Shown here piece by piece: positions 1-11,910 of a stretch of 64,000 nucleotides of DNA. Location of the stretch: positions 4,340,001 through 4,404,000 of the forward strand of contig JAPVLO010000278.1 in the NCBI GenBank assembly GCA_027257055.1, read 5' to 3'. The position numbers and the translations under genes were made by a program. The number at the start of each line of letters is the position of its first letter. Position 1 is the stretch's first letter. Under the pieces are notes generated by a model. The model had not been told where the DNA came from. It did not search any database and was given only the letters and a program-made list of their open reading frames with translations. The stretch comes from Cephalopachus bancanus (Eukaryota; Chordata; Mammalia; Primates; Tarsiidae).

Positions 1-512
1 AAAAATATTTTGGAAGAAGATCTAATCTACACATTTTATCTTCTATGTGAACTTTAGAATCAGCTTGCTATTTTCTATTAAATATCCTTTTGAATTAGCA
101 CAGTGGCATATCAAATCCGTGAGAATGAGTTATGCTTTATAATATTGCAGCTATAGGAATAAACAGCGATATGGAAAAAAGATAAAATGATATCCATTAC
201 TCTATTTATCAAGATACTTTCAACATGAATAAGAGACGAATGCAAAAATAAAACCACACAAATACTTGAAGAAAATGTAGGTAATTCCTCTATAAATTAT
301 GAATGTGGGGAATGTCCCTGTGACTTGACATCCAGACATGGTAAGGAAGGAGACTGACAAAGTTGACTAAATCTTAAAAATGTGTGGAAAAAACAACTCA
401 CAAATAATAAAGTAGACACATGACTATCAGAAAAAATATTAGCAACTTAGATCACAGATTAAGAGTTGATACCCTTAATATACAAAGAGCTTCTAAAAAT
501 AAGGAGGTAAGA
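1..512 (+). mobile_element. Old L1 fragment (3' part of ORF2)
   Basis: From about 235 to 510 the sequence follows the order of the late ORF2 region of primate L1: a stretch resembling 'tacttgaagaaaatgtaggt', then 'aaaaatattagcaact', 'cacagattaagag' and 'taatatacaaagagcttc'. No reading frame is open. The first 230 bases are AT-rich and probably the same element, but this is less clear. It ends where the LTR at 522 begins. Confidence 0.55.
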
Positions 513-521
513 GAGCCTATA

Positions 522-1230
522 TGTTAGGGTTCGGGACAGACAGGGTGAGGGTGGAGAGGCGCGGGGAGGCGTGCAGCACTGCCAGGGCTGGCAAGCCGGA
601 GGTGCGCACTGGCAACCCAGAGATCCTAGTAGATTGCAAAGAATTGCGACACACAGAGATGAAAGAAAAGATTTATTTAAGAAAAGTTCCCCCCCCACAG
701 ACAGGGAGTGGGCCTACACTCTAGGTGAGTGTGGCCTCGTAGCCCCTCAGAGTCCTGGCTTAAATCCTTTTCTTGGAGATGTTGCACGTGACTGCCATGA
801 CTGCTGTGACTTCCTTGTCGATCACCTGTGGATGTCTTGGAGATCCTGTGACACAGAGAGCCATTAATGTCCACCCACATTATCATAGTGCATAGAGAAG
901 GGCATGACAAGGATTCTAATTCTCCTGCACCTTCCCAAAGGACATTCCTTAGAACTAGTGGACGGTGCACTTCCCCTTATCTCCTAGATATTCCCAGTGG
1001 GTAGCTTCAGGGGATCCTTTGCTTCCCTGTGGGTAGTGCCCAATTTACTGGAAGATCAAATCCCCAACTGTTCGCCCTCTGAGCAGTCATAACTTCTGTA
1101 ATTACAAGTTTCCTGACTTTTACAGTCCTTGACCAATGTATGATATCTTAGGCCTTATAAATTCCCTTTACTCTAGGCAAGCTTGATTGATACTATGAGA
1201 TACCTGACACCTGAAAAGACAAGTTGACAA
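522..1230 (-). mobile_element. ERV LTR, family A (diverged copy)
   Basis: The first 170 bases match the LTRs at 3352 and 35467 in order: 'tgttaggg', 'gacagggtgagggtggagag', 'gaacccagagatc'-like, 'gcaaagaattg', 'gacacac', then TTTATT at 672-677 (an AATAAA signal on the minus strand). This places R/U5 at the low-coordinate end and the LTR on the minus strand. After about 700 it no longer resembles the other two copies, so the upper boundary is a guess. Confidence 0.45.
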
Positions 1231-2073
1231 AGTTAATTATACCTAAAGTGTTCATTTTTCCAAAAGCATAGCTTCTACTTTCTCATCATTGTGTCAGCGT
1301 TTAAGAACAAGATGAAAAATGGCTTCCCATTCTCAGTCTGTCCTTTCACTACAGAAACATAGGCAAGAGATAAAGCATAATAAGACAGAGGCAACTTAAA
1401 ACTTGGGCTTGATTGAAATTGGAGAAGGACCATCATATACAGTTTAGGATCATAATATGTGAGTGGAAGCTACAAGGTGAGGATTTTGAGGTGAGGGCTT
1501 CAGAATCTTAGGGCATAAACTATCTGTTGGTGCTTTCCATCGAAAAATTGATGGAACTTTCAGGAAGTTCCTGCAGTGAACAATCAAGCTATTTACCTGG
1601 GCAAGAGTATCTTGAGATAATAAAACTATACTAATAAAGACAATGAAATAGTAAAGTCATATTCATGTAGAGAGTAGGCTGTGTGGAGGATAAATAGTTT
1701 CAGTCCTCAGTTCTACACTGTATGGGGTTATATAGTTTCAATTCTTACAATACAGAGACCTCCAGTTTCAGTTTAGAGATACAGAGAGCTAGAAAAAGTG
1801 TGTTCTTTCCTGGACAAACAGGAATAAAGATGGACAGGCAGCAAATTAATGACTTTTCTTGACCCAACAAAGAATTAAGATTGCAGGCAAACAACTAACC
1901 CCAAAACTAGAGAGAGACAAGCACCTACAGGGAGAAACAGGACCTAATCATCTGTTACCTGGAATAGATGCTGTCAAATGCCATATATACCTGTGAGAAG
2001 ATTCACTAGAAACTTTTAACAAACTGTGGGCTAGTATCACAGTGTGAAGCCCTTGGGGACACAGATAAAGGAG
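1231..2073. other. Unassigned, possibly ERV-related
   Basis: No open frame, RNA gene or repeat family that I can name. Its position between two minus-strand LTRs makes degenerate ERV sequence possible, but no retroviral motif is visible. Confidence 0.3.
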
Positions 2074-2683
2074 TGTTATGGTCTGAGTCACAATCAGCTG
2101 CTCTCCCTTGATACTGACAAATCAAAGGGGCAGGGAACTGGTAGAAAGTTTATTTCTGAACTTGAATCCAGGGAGCAGAGCTGGACTCCAAGTCTTTCTA
2201 AAATGGTTCTGCCCACTCTTCAAGCCTCACAGTCCACTTTTATAGTTCAGAGTCATGGGTACCTATACATTAGCCACGTGGCCAGCAGAGCATTGTATAG
2301 AACTTAAGTGACAGCTGCATTTTTACATCCAGATAGTGACTTTTAGAGTAAAGGAAGCTGATCGTGCATTACAAAAGTTATGCAATTCACAAGACTTGGT
2401 TACATTGATGCAAAAGTTATACAAATCACAAGACAACGATTACATTGATACTGTATTGTTCAAACCTAAGATTATTAAGAAAGGTAATAAATAGGGATTT
2501 ACATCTTGGGCATAATCTGCAAAGAAATCTAGGGTTCCCTGATGCTACTTACTGGGAGGGCATAGAAGACAAAGGGACTCTCAGTAATGTGCTCAGTAAT
2601 GTGCAGGAGTTGCTTGAACCCTTGCCATGCCCTTCTCTAGGGGCTGTGACAATATGGACGGACTTTAGTGGGTCCCTGTATCA
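2074..2683 (-). mobile_element. ERV LTR, family B (copy 1)
   Basis: It begins 'tgttatggtctgagt' and ends 'gggtccctgtatca', so on the minus strand it runs TG...CA. It aligns end to end with 18099-18689, which has clean 4-bp target duplications and fixes the termini. TTTATT at 2149-2154 could be the antisense polyadenylation signal. The flanks ggag and gagg are not an exact duplication. The 87- and 165-residue open frames over it are chance. Confidence 0.65.
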
Positions 2684-3351
2684 GAGGGGTCCCACTTTTT
2701 GTAGATTTCCCTTTCGAGAAGTCCGCTTGACTCTCGACTGGGAGGATCCTGAGAAAGCCCTCCTCCAAGGACAGTTGGAGAGAGATCAACAAAGCTACCA
2801 CTGCATAAACTCCACTAGACTATCCTCCCGAAACTCACAAAAGATGAAAATTCTCAGCGTGTATGAGGAGAGCCATCAAAACCTATGTTTGAGGGTATGG
2901 GTGGAAACCTACTACAGCTGTGGGAGGGAGACATGGGAGTGAGGACTGGGCAAGGATACAAGATAGGACAAGCATAGTGTCTGGAGGAAGGACAGGAACA
3001 CCTGTGAAGTCCACACCTTGGATACCCAGGTTCACAGTGCCTCAGATTCACAGAACATCAGAGGATGCTTCCTTCCCCATCCTCTACCACCATATTAACA
3101 AGCATCAATTCAAGATAGTAGAATGATACAGTTGGGAGAACTGCAGGCAACAGAGGGTCACTCAGGAGCAGTGTAGAGAAAAGATTCAAAGACAAGCCAA
3201 GAGACTAAACAAGGTATCACTAGAGGAATGTGACGCCTCTGGTGCAGATGAGTAACCAATGCCACAACGCTCTTTACACCCAGCCCAATTCCTTACAAGT
3301 GTAACACAACTCCTCACACTAAAGGCCACGCAGAAGAAAGAGTGTGCTCAG
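2684..3351. other. Unassigned spacer between LTRs
   Basis: No recognised repeat and no coding signature. It could be internal ERV sequence between LTR families A and B, but I found no primer-binding site, protease, polymerase or envelope motif. Confidence 0.3.
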
Positions 3352-4170
3352 TGTTAGGGCACGGACAGGGTGAGGGTGGAGAGGTGAGAGGCGCAGGGGA
3401 GAGGGACACAGCACCACCGGAGCCAACAAGCTGGAGGTGCGTGCCGGGAACCCAGAGATCTGAGTAGATGCAAAGAATTGTGACACACAAAAAAGGTTAA
3501 GAAAGAAAAGTTTATTTAAAAGTAAATTAGAGAGAGAAAGAAAAGGAAGAAAGAAGATTCACCTCCCCAAGGTGGTGGAGGGGGCCAAAGCCAGGAAGCA
3601 TGGCGAGAGCCATAGCTCAAAGAGCAAGGCAATGGCCACTGGTTGCTTGTGGTTGAGTCCTTTTAACCATTCCCTTTGATGGGGGAAGATCATTAGGGTG
3701 ATTGGGTGGTGGTCTGCTTCCACGCCATCACAAAGGGGCAGGCAAGTGCAGGTACTGCTGGTGTCAGGTGATGGACTGCAGGCAGATGGGTGGGTTAGTC
3801 ACATGATTGCTGCCATGGTGGGGCTTATCTGTGTCATGTAGTTCACAGAGGGCTGATTAGATTAACCCTAAGGGTGGGGGGTGGATTCCTGCAAGAGACT
3901 TGTTAGGCATTTGCAATTCACAAACTCAGACATTTGCAACTCACAAACTCTTATGACTTTGGCCTTGACAAGGAATCAAAAGTTGACTAGAGATTGTTAT
4001 GCTAAACCATGAATGGTTGGGTTGTTCTGGTCATGCATCTGAAGGAGATTTGCCTAGGGGGGATGGGATAGGCTGCTGTTTGTCCTGCAGTAGAATGTCT
4101 GAATGCTTTCTAATGGTTACACTGAGGCAAAAAGACTAAAGAATAAGCTAAGTTTCTTCTAGGTTTCTCT
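3352..4170 (-). mobile_element. ERV LTR, family A
   Basis: It starts 'tgttagggcacggacagg' and ends near 'ctaggtttctct'. It aligns with 35467-36602 over most of its length, sharing 'caactccccaaggt'-like, 'gattgggtggtggtct' and 'gggttagtcacatgattgct'. TTTATT at 3511-3516 is the minus-strand AATAAA. TG...CA polarity and the signal position put the LTR on the minus strand. It looks like a solo LTR; the terminal base at 4170 differs from the other copy. Class I is an inference. Confidence 0.65.
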
Positions 4171-4199
4171 AGGTACCTTTCACTCAGTTCCAAGCAGAA

Positions 4200-6400
4200 C
4201 ATTTATTTACATCAGCATCTAATGCCCTAGTTAACATGTCTGGATTTCAGCAAAAATGTATGAGGCGTATAAAAAGGCAAGTAAAAAGAGTCTGAAGCGA
4301 CAAAGCAACAATCAGAACCAGACGCAGATATGGTATGGAAAATGTTACATTAGCTATAATGAATATATTAGAAATGTTAATGTAAAAGGTAGAAATATAT
4401 AAGATCAGATAGTTTCAGCAGATATAGAAACTCTAAGACATGGAAATGCTAGAAATTATAAACACATTGAAGAGTGCCTTTGATAGGTTGGTTTATTAGT
4501 AGACTCAATACAACCAAAGAAAGAATCTGTAAATTTGAAAACAGGTCAAAGAAATTATGCAAAGTAAAACACAAAGAGAAAAAAAAAAGAAAGAGAACAA
4601 GAAGGAAAAATAGAGCACTCAAGAGCTCTGGACAACATAAAATGACCTAACATGTGCATAAAAAGAACTCCAGAGTACATGGAGTAGAGGAAATATCTTT
4701 AAAAATAATAACTGAGGATTTTCCAAATTTAGTAACAAACACCAAAACGCATATCCGAAAAAATTCAAAAAACATCAAGCAAATTTTTCAAAAGAGAGAG
4801 AGAGGCACACATACTTCATACCTAAAGAATGCAACATCCGCCGGGCTCGGTGGCTCAGCCTGTAATCCCGCACCTATGGGAGGCTGAGGTGAGTGGATTG
4901 CCTGAGCCCGCGGGTTCGAGACCTGCCTGGGCAGCAAGACCTCATCGCTACAATAAATCAAAAAATGCATGGTAGCGCATGCCTGTAATTCTGGCTACTC
5001 GGAAGGCTGAGGCAGAAGGATTGCCAGAGCCCAGCAGGCGAGCGGCCACTGCACTACAGTCTGGGTGACAGAGTGAGACTCCAACTCAAAAAAAAAAAAA
5101 AAAAAAAAAAATGTAATATCCAAAACTGCTGAAAACCAAAGAAAAAGGAGGAAAAAATTAACATAGTTGAAGAAAAAAGACACATTACAAAGAAACAAAG
5201 ATGAAAATTACAATTGACTTCTTGTCTGACCAGGCAAGCAAGAAGACAATAGAGTAAGATCTTTAACAAGCTAACGAAAAAAAACACCTGTCGACCCAGA
5301 ACTCATTACTAGTGAAAATAGCCTTCAGAGTGAAAGAAAAGTAAATATCTCATCAGACAAACAAAAGCTGAGGAAATTTATTGCCAGCAGACGTACACTA
5401 CAAAAAATATTAAAATTCTTTAAAACGAAGGAATACAATAAAATGAGAAGTTTGAATCTACACAAAGAAATGAAGAGCACTGGAAATGTAATAAACAAAG
5501 GTAAAACAAAATCTTTTTCTTATTTTTAATGACTGCAAAAAAGTTGACCACTTAAAACACTAACAACGTATTTTGTGTTTATAGCATATACAAAAGTGAA
5601 ATGTATGACGACAGTGGCACAAGGAGTAGGAGAAGAGAACTTGTGAACATACTGTTATAAGGTCCTGACTCTGGATGTGAACTGATATGGTGTTATTTAA
5701 AGGCAGCGCTTAAAGGCAGACTCAGATTAATTTAAAATACATATTGTGAAACCTAGGGGAGCACTAAAGAAGTTTTTAAAAGAGATATAAATAACTCAAT
5801 AGGGGACGTAAAATGGAATCATAAATATGCTCAGTTAAACCCAGAGATGGCAAAAAAAAAAAAAAGTGAAGAGGTAAAAAACAAAAGCAAATGGACAAAT
5901 TAAAAACAGCCAACAAGATAGTCGCTTTTAACCCAAATACATCAACAATTACTTGAGATGTAAACAATTTAAACACATAATTTAAATGTAGAGATTACTG
6001 GAGTAGGTAAAAAGGTAAGACTCAACTATGCTAATTATAAGAAATCTGCTTTAAATATAAAGATATAGGTTAGAAATAAAAGAATGAAGAAAGATATATA
6101 TATGAATACTAAACAAGAAAAAGTTTAAATTGCTTTTCTAATTTCAGACAAGATATTATTAGATTATAAAAGGGTTGATTCTCCAAAAGCAGAAAGATCT
6201 GAGGGCATAAATATGTAAACCTATACATTCTTATTGTGTACTCTTCTCTCAGTAATTGATAGAAAAAGTAGACAGAAAATCAGTAAGGATATAGATGATT
6301 GGAACAACAATATCAACCAGCCTAATTAATTGGTACTGATCGAGCACTCCAATATGAGTGAACTTACCAGAGATTCTAGATTTCAAGTTAATTTGAATGG
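4200..6400 (+). mobile_element. Ancient L1 (ORF1 end into ORF2), heavily decayed
   Basis: At 4690-4840 and 5123-5450 the order of the ORF1 3' region is recognisable ('aactgaggattttccaaa', 'gcaagaagacaatagag', 'agcagacgtacactacaaaa'). At 5935-6110 it resembles the ORF2 endonuclease start, and 6250-6330 a later ORF2 part. No long frame is left. An Alu at 4840-5110 splits it. It could be the HAL1 or L1M lineage; I cannot separate these by eye. Confidence 0.55.
4840..5110 (+). mobile_element. Alu (tarsier-type dimer)
   Basis: Full dimer from GCCGGGCTCGGTGGCTCAGC to a 26-base A tail. Imperfect target duplication: 'atgcaacatcc' before and 'atgtaatatcc' after. It has 'CCCGCACC' instead of CCCAGCACT, shared with the Alus at 22793 and 42130. 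A consensus B box GGTTCGAGACC lies at 4913-4923. Confidence 0.93.
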
Positions 6401-6971
6401 TTAGGAGTGGCTCCAACAGCTTTTTCTGTTGACTGACTAAACCCAGGATTCATTCAAAGTCTCCATTATACGTGAGTTACCAACATTTCCTTTATATCAC
6501 ACAGAATAAGGGCTCCAAAGGCTTAGGGGGAAAGTAATGTAAGAATGAGTTTACTAGGTGGGATCCGCCTAACCAGCATACATTACAAGTTCTGTGGTGC
6601 CTGTCACCTGTAGCTCCAGGGCTGACAGTTGGGGATGCTCTGCTGACATAGACCTCCCAACTTCAGGAGATGATGGGACTTCAGAGGGGCAGAGACAAAC
6701 ACATGACAGGAATTCAAGTTATGCATAGGCAGCAAAACAGGCAGCAGGGCAGGAGTAGAAATCAGGATGGCCTGAGCTGCAAGATCTTTGGTGGTGATAA
6801 GGTGTTCATGTGTTCCCTAGGACTGAAGAGATGGTTAGCTACAAAAGCTGTACTTGCTTTATATAATAATAGTAACAATTATATATGTATATATAAAATC
6901 CTGGACTCCATCATATGACTTGGAGAACTCCAGTGAAAAGTCATGGCTCAACTCCCAGACCGTATCCCAGC
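6401..6971. other. Unassigned
   Basis: No supported gene or repeat. The 82-residue frame at 6670-6918 has no domain-like feature. Confidence 0.3.
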
Positions 6972-7301
6972 GGTCAGCAAACTTTTTCTGTAAAGGGCCA
7001 GACAGTAAACAGCTTAGGGTTTGAGGGCTCACCATCTCTGTCACAGTCACTCAGCTCTGTCACTGTAGTGTAAAGACCAGCCAGAGGCAGCATGGAAAGG
7101 AGTGAGCATTGCTGTGTTCCTGTACAACTTTACCTGTGGTTGCTGATATTTGGATTTCATATAACTTTTACATATCATAAAATATTATTCTTCTTACCAT
7201 TTATTTCATCCATTTAAAAATGTAAAAACTAACCTTAGCTTTCAGACCATCTGAAAATAGGAAGCAGGTCAGATTTGGTTTGCGAGCTGTAGTTGGCCAA
7301 A
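6972..7301 (+). mobile_element. Non-autonomous DNA transposon, hAT/Charlie-like
   Basis: The left end 'cagcggtcagcaaacttt' and the right end 'tagttggccaaactctgtg' are imperfect inverted repeats. The inside resembles a common mammalian element ('tctgtaaagggccagacagt', 'gctgtgttcctgtacaactt'). I cannot see an 8-bp target duplication. The family name is uncertain. Confidence 0.6.
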
Positions 7302-7788
7302 CTCTGTGTCAGCCATCCACAGACTTGAAGCCCCTTGGGTACGAACCACAGCTGGAAACAACCCTGGATTTGCCCAGTCCCTTGAGATGCCCTATTCTCA
7401 ACTGCTAGCCACTCTTAGCCAGCCCCTTGTTAAGGGCCTCTTTCTCCCTCTCATGGACTCCATTGATGTGGCCAAATGAACCATAGCTATGTTTACAGTT
7501 GTAAGAGCTTCTCCAGACCAATGACCACTCCTCACCTTCAATGAATCCCTTCCCCATGCTTTTCCCGTCCATGCACTCCTTTTCCTCCCTCCGTACCCAA
7601 TTATGCCGTAACTGTGCTCCCCCATAACCTTAAATGAACATTAAAAGAGAGAGGTTTGCAGAGGGTAAGATTGTTTTGGTCTCCTGCTATGATCATCTTG
7701 CCCTCGTAATTTGCAGCACTATGACTTCTCCTTAAACAGGAGGCCACAGCAAACACAGAAACAAATAGCCGCTCTACAAAGAGTTGAG

Positions 7789-7790
<2 letters not shown>
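7302..7790. other. Unassigned
   Basis: No recognisable repeat or coding potential. Confidence 0.3.

Positions 7791-7836
<46 letters not shown>
7791..7836. repeat. (AC)23 microsatellite
   Basis: 46 bases of uninterrupted AC dinucleotides. The valine/cysteine-rich frame on the other strand is only the repeat translated. Confidence 0.98.
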
Positions 7837-7839
<3 letters not shown>

Positions 7840-8050
7840 TGACAAGTGTTGTTACTTTGCTGATGGTGTTTCTCTGCGCTTCACGGTTTGGCCTTCCTGA
7901 ACAACCACCATGCAATCTTAGAAAAACTAGATTTGGGCCCCAGAGATTACCCATCTCTTCCTAAATGTGTAGTGTATTTGCATGATCAGTGTTTCTGTAT
8001 GTCCATAGCCAGATAGAAGTACATAGATGAGCATTAAAAACCTGACTTGG

Positions 8051-8347
8051 ATGGACTCAGAGTCTATACTATTTAGTGAGCACAGAAGCAAAGAACTGGG
8101 TACCACGTGCTCTCACTCACAAGTGGACCCTGAACAATTATAATACTGTAAGAAAGGGTTTGGCAGTAGTGGGAAACTGCCAGGGGAGGGAGGGGGGCAC
8201 ACTTCATCAATAAGGGTACCTGATCTCAAACCGGGTGAAGTGGGGACCAAAGGGAGGCCCAAACTTTACCTGTACAATGATCATTTGTATACCTAACCCT
8301 GAATTGTGCCCCACATCTTTAAAATTAAAATAAATAAATAGATAAAT
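8051..8347 (+). mobile_element. 5'-truncated L1 (3' UTR only)
   Basis: It carries the end of the L1 3' UTR ('gaagcaaagaactggg', 'aagggtacctgat', 'acctaaccctgaattgtg') and an A-rich tail. Flanks 'aaaaacctgacttgg' (8036-8050) and 'aaaaatccgactgg' (8348-8361) are a diverged target duplication. It contains a segment of about 60 bases ('gtgaagtggggacc...') missing from the element ending at 9170. Confidence 0.85.
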
Positions 8348-8619
8348 AAAAATCCGACTGGCTCCATCTTAACTTACGCTTCTACAACTGTAATTCTAAG
8401 GCCCCGTTAGGATCATCTCCAGTTCTCCTTAACTTTTCTGTTTGTTTTGCTTACATGAGGTAGAAACCTCTTCTTCCTTCAATCTGCTGTACAACCTTGG
8501 TCCTGGTCACACCTATTTACTCTTCTGAGTTTCTTGACCATCTTTTCTTTTCATTCCTGTTGCTACACCTTGATTTCTCCATTTTCCTGCACACTGTAGT
8601 ATAGATGTATGAAAGAAAG

Positions 8620-8743
8620 AACATTGAATCAGAGTGAAAAGACCTACTGAGCTTATTCAGTCCTGACTTAGTTACGTAGTATCTCTGCAAACTTAGTAAA
8701 TTATGCATCTCTCTGAAATTCAGTTTATTCAACTGGTAAATAG
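8620..8743 (-). mobile_element. MIR fragment
   Basis: Antisense MIR pattern: 'tcagtcctgacttagttacg', 'gcatctctctgaaattcagt', 'aactggtaaatagggg' in the expected order. Confidence 0.6.
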
Positions 8744-9170
8744 GGGAACCAACCATGCTGCCCATCAAAAGAGGACTGGATAAAAAAATGTGGTACATTT
8801 ATACAATGGAATATTACTCAGCCATAAAGAAGAACAAAATCATGAACTTCACAGCAACGTGGATGGAATTAGAGCTTATAATACTGAGTGATCTCTCACA
8901 GAAACAAAGAGATGAGTATCACATGTTCTCACTCATAAGTGGACCTTGAACAACTACCATATTACTGTAGGAAAGGGATTGAAAGTAGCGGGAAACTGCG
9001 GGGAGGGGGTTGGTGGGTGGGTAGCTGGGATTGACAGTAATCGATATCCATCTGGGGAAGGGGGGCACACCTCATCAATAAGGGTACCTGCACAATGAAC
9101 ATTTGTATACCTAACCCTGAATTGTACCCCACAATTTCAAAATAAAAATTAAAAGAGAAAAATAAAAAAA
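8744..9170 (+). mobile_element. 5'-truncated L1 (ORF2 end plus 3' UTR)
   Basis: It starts in the last 65 codons of ORF2, then carries the 3' UTR with the G-rich tract at 9000-9025 and 'gggtacctgcacaatgaaca', and ends in an A-rich tail. Confidence 0.9.
8755..8949 (+). pseudogene. L1 ORF2 carboxy-terminal fragment
   Basis: 64 residues in frame, typical of the ORF2p carboxy terminus: [17 protein letters not shown], then TWMELELIILSDLSQKQ. The endonuclease, reverse transcriptase and cysteine region are absent, so it has no function of its own. The apparent start is internal. Confidence 0.88.
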
Positions 9171-9756
9171 TAACTGTCTCAGTGATTTCACTGGATTGTA
9201 GCAGGAATCCGTGTCGCATGTAATGAGACATACATGTCAAAGTGCTTCCTAAAATACAATTCTAATGTAAAGCCTTTGTTTCACCCTTGTCTGAATCCCA
9301 CTGTCATTGCTGGTGCCATGATCACATTCAGCTTTATGGAATATAGTAATATATGGTAATATATATCTCAGCTCCCTTGTGGGACTGTAAATTCTCTTGG
9401 AAATAAAGTATAGCCTTCTCATCTACTAGCTGTGCATGCTTGAAGGAATAAGCCTTTTACCATGTACTGAGCATACAAAGACAAATCATATATGGCCCCC
9501 ATTCTGCAATATGGGTTGGGAGACAGGTAGGAAGCACCTGATTACAGAGGGCCATCTTCGTTAGCTATGTATTTTGCCCTCTGTCCCTCTGTAAGCACAC
9601 AATGGCCTTGCAAGTTTCCAATGCTGACATACGCCAATAACAAGGTAAGAGATGGATGGTGCTTGGAAAAGTGCTTTATTTGTCTGAATCGTAGCTGGAA
9701 AGGCTGCATCTTGATGGAGGAAGAGAGAGGCATCAAGAAGGCAATAAGAACAGATC
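9171..9756. other. Unassigned (possible old LINE at 9260-9500)
   Basis: Around 9370-9480 there is a weak L2-like stretch ('gggactgtaaattctcttgg', 'actgagcatacaaag'). The rest is unassigned. Confidence 0.3.
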
Positions 9757-10050
9757 CGCTGGACATCATGGTTCACGCCTGTAATCTCAGCACTTTGGGA
9801 GGCAGAGGCAAGAGGATTGCCTTAGCCCACGTGTTCAAGACCAGCCGGGGCAACACGGCGAGACCTCATCTCTACAATAAATCAAAAAATTAGCTGGGTG
9901 CTCATCTGTGGTTCCAGCTACTTGGAAGGCTGAGGTGGAAGGATTGCTTGAGCCCAGCCGGTGGAGGCTGCGGTAGCCATGAGTGTGCCAGTGCACTCCA
10001 GCCAGAGTGACAGAGTGAGACTCTGACTCAAACAACAACAACAACAAAAA
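9757..10050 (+). mobile_element. Alu (tarsier-type dimer)
   Basis: Both arms are present, ending in a (CAA)n A-rich tail. Flanks 'aagaacagatc' and 'aagacaacagatc' are a near-exact target duplication. Confidence 0.92.
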
Positions 10051-10479
10051 AAGACAACAGATCTATGAGACACGGCTTACACTGCCAATTGTATGATGAT
10101 TCCACAGAGAAAGTGTTATTTCTGCACAGAGCTTGTGGCAACCTATGCAGAATATGCCCCAAAGAAGACCCTACCATACCTCCTTCATCTTGTTGGGAAA
10201 CTGATTCTCCCTTTGGAGGATTCCCCCTTAAAGCACTGTAGTCTTCAGAGCCCCTGAACAGTAGCCGGTCACAACATTGTTTAGAAGCAGGGCACTTTGG
10301 GAGGAAAGAGAACACGGAAGCTAGTGAGTGTCAGAGGAAGCATCAGGGCAGGGGCTTCCTGGGCCTGGAGCTCTTGCTGCTCTGGGTTGTTCTTTGAACA
10401 CGAGAAAAGGGCCCTAAAGTAGACAAGACCTGCAAGGGGCTTCATAGATAGACCCCTATGATTTTGGTAGCCCAGGGTC
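10051..10479. other. Unassigned
   Basis: Nothing recognised. The 95-residue minus-strand frame at 10028-10315 begins in the Alu tail and is not supported. Confidence 0.3.
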
Positions 10480-10615
10480 AGAGTTCATTCATTCATTATG
10501 TATTCATGCATTCATCAAACACCTAAACTTCTGTGAACCAGGCACTGAGTTGGATGCAAAGATGAATGAGGGACACAAGCCCTGCTTTCAATTTTAGCAG
10601 GACAGACATGCAAAG
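10480..10615 (-). mobile_element. L2 3' end
   Basis: Antisense L2 tail: 'cattcattcatt' then 'accaggcactgagttgga' and 'gccctgctttcaattttagc', in the expected order. Confidence 0.6.
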
Positions 10616-10775
10616 CCCCATGGAAACCCAGGAGGGATTATCAGCTCCAACTGGGAGCATGGTGAAGGTTTCATAGTACCTCTGGTCACAAATGAGAGAT
10701 TCAACAGGCTTAGAAGTGAGGGAGGATAAGCCAACCAGAAGCAAAGGTTATGGAGACTTAAAAGGCACCTGCAAG

Positions 10776-11062
10776 GCCGGGCTCAGTGGCTCAGCCTGTA
10801 ATCCCAGCACTTTGGGAGGCCGAGGTGAGTGGATTGCCTGAGCCCGAGGGTTCGAGACCCGCCTGGGCAACTTGGCGAGACCTCATCTCTACAATAAATA
10901 AAAAATTAGCCAGGCGTGGTAGCACACGCCTGTAGTTCCGGTTACTTGAAAGGCTGAGGCGGAAGGATTGCCGGAGCCCGGCAGGTCGAGGCTGCGGTGG
11001 CCAGGAGCGACCACTGCACTCCAGTCTGGGTGACAGAGTGAGACTCCAATGCAAAAAAAAAA
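10776..11062 (+). mobile_element. Alu (tarsier-type dimer), 5' member of Alu-X-Alu
   Basis: Full dimer with consensus B box GGTTCGAGACC at 10849-10859 and a short A tail. Its 5' flank 'aaaaggcacctgcaag' (10760-10775) is not repeated after its own tail but after the next Alu, at 12192-12207. Confidence 0.93.
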
Positions 11063-11193
11063 TTTTTTTTTGGTTGTCGAGATGGGGATCTCACTATGTT
11101 GCTCAGGCTGGTCTTGAATTCCTGGCCTCAAGTGATCCTCCTTCCTAGGCCTCCTAAAGTGCTGAGATTACAGGCATGAGTCACTGTGCCCGG
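11063..11193 (-). mobile_element. Monomeric Alu-like element (FLAM type)
   Basis: A T-run then the antisense of one Alu left arm only ('gctcaggctggtcttgaatt', 'agtgctgagattacaggc', 'cactgtgcccggtcctg'). It lies tail to tail with the preceding Alu, giving an A9T9 junction. Confidence 0.85.
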
Positions 11194-11394
11194 TCCTGTT
11201 TTACATTTTAAAAATCTATTTAATGTCTGGCTTAAAAGATGATAGGCTGCTTTCTCATATATGCTTCTACATTAATTTATTGCAATAACACACATCATGT
11301 AGCCTCTGAAAAACTCTTACATACACTCATGAGAAAATGAGAGTGTGAAGATAAATTTGTTTTAGAATTTGTTTTTATTTTGCAGACTCCTTGA

Positions 11395-11455
11395 AAGTGC
11401 CTTTGGGACTTTCCAGGGATCCCCGAACTACACTTTGAGAACCACTGCCTTAAGC
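11395..11455 (-). mobile_element. MER5-like DNA transposon end
   Basis: 'ctacactttgagaaccactg' is the antisense of the CAGTGGTTCTCAAAGTGT terminus of MER5-type hAT elements. Only the end is clear. Confidence 0.55.
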
Positions 11456-11910
11456 AGTACTTTTAAGTTTCTCTGTCTAGAAGAGCCTTCAAAACCTCTG
11501 TTTCAAATGTAGCTATTTCTAGGCATTCTTGGCATCTGAACTGAGATTCTTATTACTCATTATTAGAAATAGCAGGCTCAAAAGAGGAATAAAAAGTCTT
11601 TAATTTTTAAAAAGTTGTTTATTGGACATTTAAACACACACACTCATGTACCGCATTCAAAGCTTACTGATAATTACCAAAAATAGGAAATAACCAAAAA
11701 TAGTTTTGTATGACTGATTCTTCTGGCAACTAGCTGTAGAATTTTTCCTCATGGACTTGGGACTCCAATAACAGGCTTTTAAGATAATCATGTAATTAGT
11801 GGAGATAGAGCTGTGTTAGTATTATTGACTCCCTGATTTCCTCACCTAGAGTAGATTTGAAGAAAGTTGGATGTAGTAGAGAGGTTGGTGATAAAGAAAA
11901 GACACTGCAG
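11456..11910. other. Unassigned part of X segment
   Basis: Unique-looking AT-rich DNA between the FLAM/MER5 fragments and the next Alu. No coding signal. Confidence 0.3.

Noticed and set aside
2445..2942. 165-residue plus-strand frame
   Set aside because: It crosses the boundary of an antisense LTR into unassigned DNA and lacks any domain.
2044..4170. One provirus made of the LTRs at 522 and 3352 with LTR B inside
   Set aside because: Only the R/U5 ends of the family-A copies match; their bodies differ and the DNA between has no retroviral motif.
7601..7954. Frames through (AC)n repeats here and at 13229-13632
   Set aside because: Valine/cysteine or histidine/threonine runs are translations of dinucleotide repeats.
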